64,000 bases of DNA from Nitrosomonas eutropha (GTDB lineage Bacteria; Pseudomonadota; Gammaproteobacteria; Burkholderiales; Nitrosomonadaceae): positions 1 to 64,000 of the forward strand of contig NZ_QICQ01000009.1 in NCBI RefSeq assembly GCF_003201195.1. The letters run 5' to 3'. A program made the translations under genes and the position numbers. A model generated the notes under the pieces. It was not told where the DNA came from. It searched no databases and was given only the letters and a program-made list of their open reading frames with translations. Shown here piece after piece: positions 1 through 8,394 of the stretch. Positions within the stretch are counted from its first letter, which is position 1. Each line of letters begins with the position of its first letter.

Positions 1-10
1 CAAACACAAA

Positions 11-40
11 CAAAAAAAAGCCCGCAATTACGCGGGCTTA
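11..40 (-). terminator. Rho-independent terminator reading leftward
   Basis: Two perfect 8-bp arms (AAGCCCGC at 18-25 and GCGGGCTT at 32-39) enclose a 6-nt loop. A run of eight A on the plus strand (12-19) lies on the left, so the U tract belongs to minus-strand transcription. No minus-strand gene lies just to its right, which suggests that the gene it served was lost at the junction with the tex fragment. Confidence 0.6.
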
Positions 41-50
41 GCGGCATTTC

Positions 51-362
51 ATGCCATCAGGTGCCTGGCTGTGCCAGACGCGGAATCATTCCCACCAGAT
101 TGTTAAGCCAGGACAGATCGTCAAAGTCAAGGTGCTGGCAGTGGATACCGTACGTCAGCGTATCAGTCTAACCATGCGGATTGATGATGTGCCTGAAGCA
201 ACCGAACAGCCTAAAATACATACAGTACATAAAGAAACAGGTAAAGACAACCGCCAGCCCCGGCGTGCTTCTCGTCAACCACAGGTTGCATCCAGAGTAG
301 ATAAATCCACATCTGTCAGTGCACTGGCTCTTGCACTGGCGCGGGCGAGGGAAAAGAAATAA
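51..362 (+). pseudogene. tex: Tex C-terminal fragment (S1 RNA-binding domain), 5' truncated
   Basis: From about codon 15 the frame reads [16 protein letters not shown] and then RQRISLTMR, the end of the S1 RNA-binding domain of the transcription accessory protein Tex, followed by the usual basic, low-complexity tail ending in ARAREKK. Tex is normally about 770 residues, and everything before this S1 strand is missing. The first 14 or so residues do not resemble Tex, and the sequence to the left carries an unrelated leftward terminator, so the break lies near position 90. A functional product is unlikely. The only alternative would be a small stand-alone S1 peptide. Confidence 0.75.
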
Positions 363-372
363 AGCTGGATCT

Positions 373-1179
373 ATGAGAGAAAAGATAACTTATACGCATG
401 GATACCACGATTCAGTGCTGCACTCGCATAGAAATCGTACTGTCGAAAACTCTGTTGGCTATATTAAAGACAGGATTATCCCCGGGAAAAATTTACTCGA
501 TATTGGGTCTGGTGCTGGCACTATTACCGTTGATTTTGCCAGACGGTTAGCGCCTGGCCAGGTTACTGCTGTAGAAATAACTGCTTTAGCACTTGAGTTG
601 ACCAAAGCAGAAGTTGAGCGGCAGCATCTGGAAAATGTGAATTTTTTGGTTGGTGATGCCACCACGCTGGGGTTACCCGACAATAGCTTCGATATAGTAC
701 ATGCGCACCAGGTCCTGCAGCATGTGGGCAATCCTGTACAGGCGCTCCGTGAAATGAGGCGTATCTGTAAGCCTGATGGAATCGTGGCAGTTCGGGATAG
801 TGATTATGGTGGGTTTATCTGGTACCCCATGATTCCTGCACTTGATCAATGGATGAAATACTATCAGGAGGTGACCCGAAGTAACGGTGGAGAGCCTGAT
901 GCTGGTCGCTATTTACTCTCTTGGGCGCAACAAGCCGGGTTTACAGAAATCAAATCAACCTCCAGTACTTGGTGTTTATCCACTCCGGGTAGTCGTGCCT
1001 GGTGGGGTAGTATGTGGGCAGATCGAATTTTGAAATCGGACATAGCTGATCAGCTTCGTAATGACGGCATTGCAACAGAACAGGATCTTGAGTGCATAGC
1101 ACAGGCCTGGCTGGCCTGGGCTGCCAAAGAGGACAGTTGGATGTCCATTGTCCATGGAGAAATAGTTTGTTGCCCTTGA
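373..1179 (+). CDS. Class I SAM-dependent methyltransferase
   Basis: A 268-residue soluble protein of the UbiE/Methyltransf_11 type. Motif I, LLDIGSGAGT, lies at residues 41-50 and is followed by TAVEIT, the acidic end of strand beta-2 that contacts the SAM ribose. The post-motif segment FDIVHAHQVLQHVGNP matches the family's motif IV region. The C-terminal half resembles small-molecule methyltransferases with a lid of helices. The frame is open upstream to 319, but ATG 373 is chosen because it lies just after the tex fragment stop and gives a normal N-terminus (MREKITYTHGYHDSVL). The methyl acceptor cannot be read from the sequence. Confidence 0.85.
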   Translation: MREKITYTHGYHDSVLHSHRNRTVENSVGYIKDRIIPGKNLLDIGSGAGTITVDFARRLAPGQVTAVEITALALELTKAEVERQHLENVNFLVGDATTLGLPDNSFDIVHAHQVLQHVGNPVQALREMRRICKPDGIVAVRDSDYGGFIWYPMIPALDQWMKYYQEVTRSNGGEPDAGRYLLSWAQQAGFTEIKSTSSTWCLSTPGSRAWWGSMWADRILKSDIADQLRNDGIATEQDLECIAQAWLAWAAKEDSWMSIVHGEIVCCP

Positions 1180-1301
1180 ATTACCAAAAAATTTCTTTCA
1201 GGAGACTTACGTCTCCGATATGCGCTCAATCACGCAGTACGGACAAGAAATTATGCGACTATAAATTGACAGAGTTATTGATCAGTATCAGACATTACAG
1301 C

Positions 1302-1628
1302 ATGTTGCGTTTTGCAATATTGACCATTTACTTTGCGGTGTCTGGTGGGCTGTTAGTTAAATTTTTCGATTCTGGTTTCTCTCAACATTATCCTGAATTG
1401 CTCTGGTTATTTCAGGTTGGCGGGGGAACTGTCACCATTGCATTTTTCATATATGAAATTGTTCTGGATGATAATTTAAGAAGGTTATGGAAATCTGTTG
1501 CCGCGACTGTCAGAAAAAAGGATGATGTCTTGTTAAGCCATCGCCAGTGCTGGAAAAACATTTTGGTTCCGGTTGCAACGTATGGAATTTTTATTGGGAC
1601 ACTCGTTTTCTGGCTAGGTATCGCTTAG
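1302..1628 (+). CDS. Small membrane protein, unknown function, possibly frameshifted at its 5' end
   Basis: The 108-residue product from ATG 1302 has three hydrophobic segments: about residues 3-18, 31-50 and a C-terminal one ending in GTLVFWLGIA. A short basic cytoplasmic loop (RRLWKSVAATVRKKDD) separates the last two. The same frame is open further upstream and reads DYKLTELLISIRHYS directly before the methionine, which looks like genuine protein. A neighbouring frame starting at ATG 1220 reads MRSITQYGQEIMR and stops exactly there. A single-base deletion near 1253-1258 would explain both, giving an original protein of about 135 residues. I do not recognise the family. Confidence 0.55.
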   Translation: MLRFAILTIYFAVSGGLLVKFFDSGFSQHYPELLWLFQVGGGTVTIAFFIYEIVLDDNLRRLWKSVAATVRKKDDVLLSHRQCWKNILVPVATYGIFIGTLVFWLGIA

Positions 1629-1769
1629 GAACACTATCCCTGTAATTAATTGTGCATTGGAGTGTGCATGGTGAAATCCATGTTTCACGGAAGGTGTATC
1701 GCAGCACATCATTGATGGTGATAAGGAGATTTAGTCTACAAAGCCACCATGATAATAACCGGTTTGCCA

Positions 1770-2558
1770 TTATTCTTCCGGCCAGCGTATGGCAAACTGT
1801 TCCAGTAGAATATTCTTCAATTTATCGGATGGAACATGGTGCGCTATTACGCGACCATCTGGATGACGATGCCTGAATTCTCCATCCAGTAGTGAAAGAC
1901 GTCCACCATTGGGCAGAGCGCGCGCAGCCATGATCTGTTTTGTAAAACTGGATTCCGGATATGTGCTGGTGTACCAGTTGGCTACTTTCTGATCGCTGGC
2001 TGGCATTTCTTCACCCCAGAATTCGTATATGTCCAGCCAGTGGTTATCTGTCCAAACCTGATGAAACCAGCGCCCAGCCTCATGCATCAGCCGGCGGCGA
2101 TCATGCAATGTATCCTGCTCCAGATTTTCCTGCCACAGCAGAGCCTGTGTCAGCGAATAGCCACCTACACCAACATCGGTCAGCCATTGCTGACCACCCA
2201 GCTCGACGCTGATAAACAGGTGGGTACGTGCTGGCATCTCCAAACGATCGGTTACTCGCAGGCGTACCCGTGCCGCCAGCGGTCGTGCCTTGAACCCAAG
2301 TTGTAAGAGAATCTGTAGAAACAGACCATTTTGCTCGAAACAGTATCCGCCGCGCTTTGCCAGAACCAGTTTATTAAACAGAGCTTCTGTTTCCAGATGG
2401 ATCGGTTTTTTCAGAAATACATCTAGATTTTCAAATGGTATCGTCTGCGTATGTGCGCGAGTCAAAGCATGCAATACCTCCAGTGTATTTTCTACCGCAC
2501 CCTGATAGCCAATCCGTTCGAAGTATTGTGATAAACAGACAGGTGGTTCTTTGTTCAT
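1770..2558 (-). CDS. nat: Arylamine N-acetyltransferase
   Basis: A 262-residue cytosolic enzyme that moves an acetyl group from acetyl-CoA to arylamines, arylhydroxylamines or hydrazines by a ping-pong mechanism. The catalytic triad of the family is visible: Cys73 in RGGYCFEQN, His113 in ARTHLFI and Asp128 in LTDVGVGG. The N-terminal IPFENLDVFL is also typical, and the length fits bacterial NATs (about 255-285). The minus-strand frame is open far upstream, but the start at 2558 gives MNKEPPVCLSQYFERIG, a standard NAT N-terminus. It is transcribed in the same direction as the EamA exporter 131 bp upstream. The natural substrate is not evident. Confidence 0.93.
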   Translation of the reverse strand: MNKEPPVCLSQYFERIGYQGAVENTLEVLHALTRAHTQTIPFENLDVFLKKPIHLETEALFNKLVLAKRGGYCFEQNGLFLQILLQLGFKARPLAARVRLRVTDRLEMPARTHLFISVELGGQQWLTDVGVGGYSLTQALLWQENLEQDTLHDRRRLMHEAGRWFHQVWTDNHWLDIYEFWGEEMPASDQKVANWYTSTYPESSFTKQIMAARALPNGGRLSLLDGEFRHRHPDGRVIAHHVPSDKLKNILLEQFAIRWPEE

Positions 2559-2689
2559 TTTTGATAAAAATCGGTGTATCATAAAGAAAAAATGTGCTGG
2601 CCTGACAGCAGGAACTGGTTTCTGGTAACAATACTCAGCCTGGTTGAAGTATGCTCGGAGAAGCCATCCTGTAAAAATACCGGAAATGC

Positions 2690-3604
2690 TTACAGATTGG
2701 TATCGGTTATGACTGCTGGCCTGATCCCGCTGTACTTTACCTGAGCATGCTTGCCAAGCGCGACGATCACAACTACGAGTGTAGCCACCAGCCAGGTGGT
2801 GAGGTCCGCACGCTCTCCCAATAGCAATACTGATGCAATAATGGTTAGAAATGGCTGCAATAGCTGGGTCTGGCTGACTTTTGAGATTCCACCCAAAGCG
2901 AGCCCGTGATACCAGGGAAAGAAGCCGAGATATTGGCTGATGACCGTGAGATAAATAAATCCAATCCAGGATTCCATAGGTAGGTTCAACGTGGTAGGCG
3001 CGTAAAGTACGGTCGGGATGATTAGGACGGGAAAGGAAAAAACCAGCGCCCATGAAATCACCTGAGGCCCGCCTAACGATTTGGATAGCCTCGCGCCTTC
3101 TGCATAACTGACGCTGGCACAAATCACTGACCCGAAAAGCGCGAGGTCGGCCAGATGAAGCTTGCCACCAGCCTGATTCAGTGAATAGCCGACTACCACT
3201 GCCGCGCCTATCAGTGCAAATAGCCAGAATTTGCCAGATGGGCGCTCGCCTGAAAACAGGGCGGCTGCAACTGCGGTTGCCAGTGGAAAGATGCCGAGAA
3301 CAACGCCACCATGTGACGCATCAACATAACAAATTGCCCAGGCAGCTAGTAATGGAAAGCCAATCACCGCGCCGAGAGCCACAATTACCAGGCCTTTCAC
3401 CTCTTCGCGGGTTGGCAGGCGCTGGCGGGTGAGCCATAGAAAAATAGCCGCCAGCAAAGCAGCCCCCGCCCCCCGGCCAAGTGCTACAAAAACCGGGTCA
3501 AGTGCAGTAACTGCTGCGCGCATGGCTGGCAGTGTGAGTGCAAAGAAAACTACAGCAATAAATCCATAGAAATAGCCAAGATTCTCGTTACGCGTGTTTG
3601 TCAT
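2690..3604 (-). CDS. EamA/DMT-family transporter
   Basis: A 304-residue inner-membrane protein with about ten hydrophobic segments arranged as two EamA repeats, the drug/metabolite transporter layout (RhaT/YdcZ-like). The second repeat includes the conserved FIYLTVISQYLGFFPWYHGLALGGISKVSQ region, typical of the family. A longer frame starts at 3667, but the start at 3604 (MTNTRNENLGYFYGFIAV) puts the first membrane helix directly after a short polar tail, as is usual. The substrate cannot be predicted. The gene sits alone between a NAT gene and TRAP permease genes, all on the same strand. Confidence 0.85.
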   Translation of the reverse strand: MTNTRNENLGYFYGFIAVVFFALTLPAMRAAVTALDPVFVALGRGAGAALLAAIFLWLTRQRLPTREEVKGLVIVALGAVIGFPLLAAWAICYVDASHGGVVLGIFPLATAVAAALFSGERPSGKFWLFALIGAAVVVGYSLNQAGGKLHLADLALFGSVICASVSYAEGARLSKSLGGPQVISWALVFSFPVLIIPTVLYAPTTLNLPMESWIGFIYLTVISQYLGFFPWYHGLALGGISKVSQTQLLQPFLTIIASVLLLGERADLTTWLVATLVVVIVALGKHAQVKYSGIRPAVITDTNL

Positions 3605-3691
3605 GAAGATCTCGATCAAGATAGGAAGAAGTTCCGGGATGACAGATCTACACCCCGGTGCATGCACTTGTCTGGTGGTTATTCGGAGAGA

Positions 3692-4975
3692 TCAGACAAG
3701 TTTGATCAACCCCGGGTAAAGCGCTACCAGTGCCAATGTCAATATCTGCAGCAGGATGAACGGGATAACACCCCGGTAAATATCAAGAGTGGTGATGGAT
3801 GGCGGTGCAACACCCCGCAGGTAGAATAATGAAAATCCAACTGGCGGAGTGAGGAAAGAAGTTTGTAGATTGAGCGCGACCAAAATACCAAACCAGAGTG
3901 GATCAATTCCCAGCTTGATCAGTAGAGGGGTGATCATGGGAATAAAAATATAGGCGATTTCAACAAAATCGAGAAAAAATCCCAGCAAGAAGATGATTAA
4001 CATCATCAGCAGAATGAATCCCCATTTACCGCCTGGTAAATGGGGCAACAGTAGTTCGGCCGCTTCATCACCACCGGTATAGGTAAACACCATTGAAAAG
4101 AATGTAGCACCTGCCAGGATGGTAAATACCATGGTTGTGATCTTAGTGGTTTCCATGGCAACCTGGTGCAGCATGCTGATTTTGAACTTTCCGTTCAGCA
4201 TGGCCAGAATGATTGCACCGACCGATCCCATCGCAGCTGACTCAGTCGGCGTGGCAATACCAATGATAACTGTTCCCAGTACAATTATGACCAGGGACAA
4301 AGCCGGGATGATTGTTTTGAAGGCGTGCCAATATTGCTTGATGAGGGAGCCACTTTTGTTGGGTATAGGAGGGGCTGCTTCTTTTCTGAACCAGGCAAGT
4401 ATCAGGCAATAAATGATATAAATGACGACCAGCAGCAGGCCAGGTACCAGTGCCGCTCGGAAAAAACTGCCGACCGGCCTTTGTAGTACGTCGCCCATGA
4501 TAATCAGCACAATCGAAGGGGGAATAATTTGCCCCAACGTGCCCGATGCGCAAATTACCCCGGTAGCCAGCCGCTTGTCATAACCGTATTTCAGCATGAT
4601 AGGCAGGGCGATCAATCCCATGGTAATGACTGAAGCGCCTACCACGCCGGTGGCCGCTGCCAGCAGCATCCCTACGATGACAGTTGATACCGCCAGACCA
4701 CCCCGGATACGACCAAACAGGGAACCCATCGATTCCAGCATACTTTCCGCAATGCCGGATTTTTCCAGGATCAGCCCCATGAAAATGAACAGTGGTACCG
4801 CCATCAGGGTGACACTGGTCATGATTGAATGCATGCGCTCGGCGACCATCAGGAACAGATGCAATCCCTCGAAATACAGGCCATAGAAAAGTGCTACGCC
4901 ACCAAAAGTAAAAGCAACCGGAAAGCCGAAAGCCAGCATGATCAGGCAAACCAGGAACATGGACAGCGCAATCAT
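3692..4975 (-). CDS. dctM: TRAP transporter large permease (DctM family)
   Basis: A 427-residue polytopic inner-membrane protein of the DctM subunit type, which carries the ion-coupled transport channel of tripartite ATP-independent periplasmic transporters. Typical features are the N-terminal AFGFPVAFTFGGVAL, the segment ASGTLGQIIPPSIVLIIMGD in the middle, and LQTSFLTPPVGFSLFYLRGVAPP near the end. Length matches the family (about 425). It follows the small permease gene on the same strand with an 82-bp gap. No dctP periplasmic binding-protein gene is next to the pair, so the substrate is unknown; related systems take up C4-dicarboxylates, sialic acid or keto acids. Confidence 0.92.
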   Translation of the reverse strand: MIALSMFLVCLIMLAFGFPVAFTFGGVALFYGLYFEGLHLFLMVAERMHSIMTSVTLMAVPLFIFMGLILEKSGIAESMLESMGSLFGRIRGGLAVSTVIVGMLLAAATGVVGASVITMGLIALPIMLKYGYDKRLATGVICASGTLGQIIPPSIVLIIMGDVLQRPVGSFFRAALVPGLLLVVIYIIYCLILAWFRKEAAPPIPNKSGSLIKQYWHAFKTIIPALSLVIIVLGTVIIGIATPTESAAMGSVGAIILAMLNGKFKISMLHQVAMETTKITTMVFTILAGATFFSMVFTYTGGDEAAELLLPHLPGGKWGFILLMMLIIFLLGFFLDFVEIAYIFIPMITPLLIKLGIDPLWFGILVALNLQTSFLTPPVGFSLFYLRGVAPPSITTLDIYRGVIPFILLQILTLALVALYPGLIKLV

Positions 4976-5057
4976 TTGGCAATGGCTCTGGTGAATATTC
5001 TGTCTGAGAGTGACAGAATGGCGGTCAGAAAAACTATCCGGACAAGGCTTGACAAGA

Positions 5058-5627
5058 TCATGATTCTTTCTGCTGTGGGGCGGCGTAATCAGTCAGAGGT
5101 GGGTTATGTTTTTCCGCCAGCAGCCGCAGATTACGCAAGATTTCTGCCAGTGACTGAATCAGTACCAGACCATAGCCAATTGGTAGTAATGCCTTGAATG
5201 CAAAGCGGTAGGGCAGCCCGCCAGGATCGCTGGATGTTTCCTGTAACTGATAGGAATAACTGACGAAATCCCAGGAGCTGTAGAGAATTAGCGTACACAT
5301 GGGGATGACAAAAATAAGATAACCGCAGATATCGATGATTGCTTTGCGGCGTGGTTTCAGATGGGCGTAAATGATATCTACCCGTACATTGGCGTCTTCT
5401 CGCACAACGTAAGCGGCACCCAGCAGGAATATTGCTGCGAACAGGTGCCATTCCAGTTCCTGCATGGCGATTGAGCCGCCGTGAAAAAAGTAGCGTGTGA
5501 TGACATCAGTGAACACCACGCCGATCATTAGCACGCACAGCCAGCCTGCCAGCCAGCCTGTTGCGCCGGAAATCCTGTTAATCAGGCGTTCCAGTTTGCA
5601 TAAGATTTCCACTTTGAATCCTTTCAA
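5058..5627 (-). CDS. dctQ: TRAP transporter small permease (DctQ family)
   Basis: A 189-residue inner-membrane protein with four hydrophobic helices: LAGWLCVLMIGVVFTDVITRYFF, MQELEWHLFAAIFLLGAAYVV, IIDICGYLIFVIPMC and the last near GYGLVLIQSLAEILRNL. Together with the motif RxDANVRVDI this is the DctQ pattern. DctQ forms the membrane complex with DctM, encoded just downstream on the same strand. The region upstream (5628-5686) is only 59 bp before the end of pmbA, so the pair may be cotranscribed with it or have a short promoter of its own. The cognate DctP must be encoded elsewhere or be missing. Confidence 0.88.
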   Translation of the reverse strand: MKGFKVEILCKLERLINRISGATGWLAGWLCVLMIGVVFTDVITRYFFHGGSIAMQELEWHLFAAIFLLGAAYVVREDANVRVDIIYAHLKPRRKAIIDICGYLIFVIPMCTLILYSSWDFVSYSYQLQETSSDPGGLPYRFAFKALLPIGYGLVLIQSLAEILRNLRLLAEKHNPPLTDYAAPQQKES

Positions 5628-5686
5628 GGGGATGGGACAGTCGTTGATTTTCCAGTGGTTCTGGCGATATTTTATGTGCTGATAGC

Positions 5687-7051
5687 TTAATGTCCTGCGA
5701 TGATCATGCGTTCAATCAGCAGCGAACCACAGTGGCGTGAGCCGCGCACGATGATATCGTCACCAACGGCAACAATACCGGACAACATTTCCTTCAGATT
5801 TCCGGCAATAGTGATCTCCTCAACGGGGTAGCTGATCTCACCGTTTTCCACCCAAAATCCGGCGGCGCCCTGGGAATAATCTCCAGTGACGAGGTTGACA
5901 CCATGGCCAAGCAATTCAGTAACCAGTAACCCTTTATTCATTTTTTTCAGTAGAGCATCGAACGGCAGTGATACATCGTTTTCCAGGATCAGATTATGAT
6001 TGCCACCGGCATTACCAGTGGAACGCATACCAAGTTTACGCGCTGTGTAGCTGCCCAGAAAATACCCTTGCACGATACCGTTTTCCACCACCTTGCGCGG
6101 ATGAGTCGCCACCCCTTCATCGTCAAACGCACAGCTTGCCAGACCTTTTGGCAGGTGCGGCAACTCACTGATCTGAATGGTTGCAGGAAATACCTGTTTG
6201 CCGATGCTGTCCAGCAGAAAGGAGGATTTGCGATAAAGGCTGCTGCCACTGATTGCCTTGACAAAATACCCCAGCAGACCGGAAGAAATAGTTGATTCAA
6301 ACAGCACCGGCACTTCGCAGGTAGCAATTTTTCTGGCACCGAGGCGTGCCAGGGTGCGCATACCGGCTTTTTGGCCTATTTCCTCAATGGCTTCGAGATC
6401 GCTGGCCGCACGCGCAACGCTGTACCAGTAATCGCGCTGCATGTTATTTTGTTCCCCGGCAATGACCGCGCAGCTGATGCTATGGCGAGATAGTGGATAA
6501 CCCGCATTGAAGCCATGACTGTTGGCATATACAAACCGGGAAGCACCGGCCGATACACTTGCGCCTTCCGAATTGGTGATACGTTTATCTGTTGCCAGTG
6601 CTGCGGCTTCACACCGGCGTGCCAGCTCAATGGCTGTTTCAACAGACAGTGACCACGGGTGATAGAGATCAAGGTCAGGGAAAGAAGTCGCCAGCAGATC
6701 CTTGTCAGCGAGTCCCGCATAAATATCGTCAGCCGTGTATCGGGCAATCGACAGAGCGGCAGAGATGGTTTCGCGAATGGCCTGTGGAGAAAAATCCGAG
6801 CTGCTAGCATTGCCCCGCTTATGTCCAATATGAACGGTGACAGATAGCCCTTTGTCGCGTGTATATTCAATAGTCTCCACTTCCCCCTGGCGCACGGTGA
6901 CGTTCTGGCCAGAGCCATCGGAAACATGCATCTCGCATGCGTCGGCACCTCCTTTTTTGGCAAGTGTTAGCACATCATTTGCAATTTGCTGCAGGGTCTC
7001 GTAGGGGTAGGTGAATGGCTGCAGCGGTTCCGGATAATTAGAATTATTCAT
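5687..7051 (-). CDS. pmbA: Metalloprotease-related protein PmbA/TldE
   Basis: A 454-residue cytosolic protein of the TldD/PmbA family. With TldD it forms a heterodimeric zinc protease involved in microcin B17 maturation and CcdA turnover in E. coli; TldE itself lacks the zinc site. The N-terminal region ADACEMHVSDGSGQNVTVRQGEVETIEYTRDKGLSV and the C-terminal GNAGGNHNLILEN and NLVTGDYSQGAAGFWVENGE blocks are characteristic. Length is standard (about 450). It is divergent from the darP gene, an arrangement common in proteobacteria. tldD is not in this window. Confidence 0.95.
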   Translation of the reverse strand: MNNSNYPEPLQPFTYPYETLQQIANDVLTLAKKGGADACEMHVSDGSGQNVTVRQGEVETIEYTRDKGLSVTVHIGHKRGNASSSDFSPQAIRETISAALSIARYTADDIYAGLADKDLLATSFPDLDLYHPWSLSVETAIELARRCEAAALATDKRITNSEGASVSAGASRFVYANSHGFNAGYPLSRHSISCAVIAGEQNNMQRDYWYSVARAASDLEAIEEIGQKAGMRTLARLGARKIATCEVPVLFESTISSGLLGYFVKAISGSSLYRKSSFLLDSIGKQVFPATIQISELPHLPKGLASCAFDDEGVATHPRKVVENGIVQGYFLGSYTARKLGMRSTGNAGGNHNLILENDVSLPFDALLKKMNKGLLVTELLGHGVNLVTGDYSQGAAGFWVENGEISYPVEEITIAGNLKEMLSGIVAVGDDIIVRGSRHCGSLLIERMIIAGH

Positions 7052-7296
7052 GTAATTGGGTTGGAGACGGTTTATCAGAGCATTGAAAACAGATCCGTTT
7101 TCAGATCAGGGCTGATCCGGCCGAAAACGGAACAAAAGAAGAATGATCGTTACAGCTACAGGTTGCTTAGTGATGATCGAAGGTGGTTTTGAATCCATCC
7201 ATGTGGCATGGACATTACTCTTCAGTGTGCCATGCTTATTACTAAGGTTCCCTAAAGCGGGTTATGATACCAGTTTCTTGACTGTTCCCGATACGT

Positions 7297-7827
7297 GTGA
7301 CTGTGCCCAACCATCAGCAGGATATTTCCGACTCCGACCTTGAATCCCGGCCGAGTAAGACCCGTCTTAAACAAGAAATGCATGCTTTGCAGGTGCTGGG
7401 TGAGCGGCTGGTTGAGCTTGAACCGGCCAGAATAACCGAGTTGGATCTGCCAGAAAAACTGACAGACGCACTGCTTGAAGCCCGCAGAATAACCAGTCAT
7501 GGTGCGCGTCGCCGCCAGATGCAATTTATTGGCAAGCTGATGCGTGCAATTGATCCTGTGCCTGTTCAGGAAAAATTGGATGCGTGGCAGCATTCCAGCC
7601 TGAAGCATACTGCATGGCTGCATCAACTGGAGCGATGGCGTGATCGCCTGATCAGCGATGAGGCGGCTGTGACTGAATTCGTGCAAAGCTATCCACAAAC
7701 TGATGTCCGGCAGTTGCGTACCTTGTTGCGCAATGTTGAAAAGGAAAAACTGGCAAACAAACCTCCTAAAAGTTTTCGTGCCTTGTTTCAACTATTGCGA
7801 CAGATTATTCCGGAAATATCGGCGTAG
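7297..7827 (+). CDS. darP: Ribosome-associated protein DarP (YjgA, DUF615)
   Basis: A 176-residue basic, helical protein. The segments KTRLKQEMHALQVLGERLVEL and ARRITSHGARRRQMQFIGKLMR are the signature of the YjgA/DUF615 family, and the end KSFRALFQLLRQI is also conserved. E. coli YjgA (DarP) binds late 50S assembly intermediates and helps peptidyl-transferase-centre maturation. The start is GTG 7297 (VTVPNHQQDIS). The gene diverges from pmbA across about 245 bp, which must hold both promoters; I see no distinct operator there. Confidence 0.93.
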   Translation: MTVPNHQQDISDSDLESRPSKTRLKQEMHALQVLGERLVELEPARITELDLPEKLTDALLEARRITSHGARRRQMQFIGKLMRAIDPVPVQEKLDAWQHSSLKHTAWLHQLERWRDRLISDEAAVTEFVQSYPQTDVRQLRTLLRNVEKEKLANKPPKSFRALFQLLRQIIPEISA

Positions 7828-7986
7828 GTGTGTCATTGGGCTGGATTGCTTGCCATGACTAAAATACCGCCTTTGCGAACATTGCAGGTGTGAAGTAATC
7901 GAGCAAGTTTTGAAAAATTATTTTTAAAATTGCTGAAAATGAGCGAAAAATTCGGATTTGTCTATTGATTTGAAGGAGATTAGCAG

Positions 7987-8370
7987 ATGCGGTTGAGATG
8001 GATTGTATGTTCAGTATTTTTGATGTTGATGGTTTTGCCTATGACATCATCGAGTGCCCAGCCAGCTGGCACCAATGCAATAGCGGCGAAGTGCAAAGGC
8101 TGTTTGTGCCCGGGTGATCCCTGTCAACTTTGCCGGTTGCCACCGCATACGGATGATCCGATTCCTGAAAATGAGCCAGCAACCTGTCGTGCTATTCGGG
8201 AAGCTGTTCCACCAGCGTCATTTCAACCAGGAGAAAATGAATATTTTTCTAATCTGGATAAATCGACCATGATGTGTATTCGCAGTGGTGGTGATGTCAT
8301 TCCGAACACGCGCCGTGCACCAGGCTATCCGGCACGGGTTTATTGCAAACCGGATCTCACACGGCGTTGA
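7987..8370 (+). CDS. Small secreted cysteine-rich protein, unknown
   Basis: A 127-residue protein with a clear signal peptide (basic MRLR, hydrophobic core IVCSVFLMLMVLPM, probable cleavage after SSSAQ near residue 25). The mature part holds eight cysteines at about 36, 39, 41, 46, 49, 67, 97 and 120, five of them in the tight cluster CKGCLCPGDPCQLC. The even number suits four disulfides, or metal binding by the cluster. An AAGGAG-type ribosome site lies about 7 bp before ATG 7987. xth begins 24 bp downstream, so cotranscription is possible. I do not recognise the family and assign no function. Confidence 0.8.
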   Translation: MRLRWIVCSVFLMLMVLPMTSSSAQPAGTNAIAAKCKGCLCPGDPCQLCRLPPHTDDPIPENEPATCRAIREAVPPASFQPGENEYFSNLDKSTMMCIRSGGDVIPNTRRAPGYPARVYCKPDLTRR

Positions 8371-8394
8371 GAATTTATTTACCACTATCATCGC

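Noticed and set aside
1770-3122. A 450-codon minus frame covering the NAT gene and part of the EamA gene
   Set aside because: Only the last 262 codons look like protein; the upstream part is out of frame with the EamA transporter and reads as noise.
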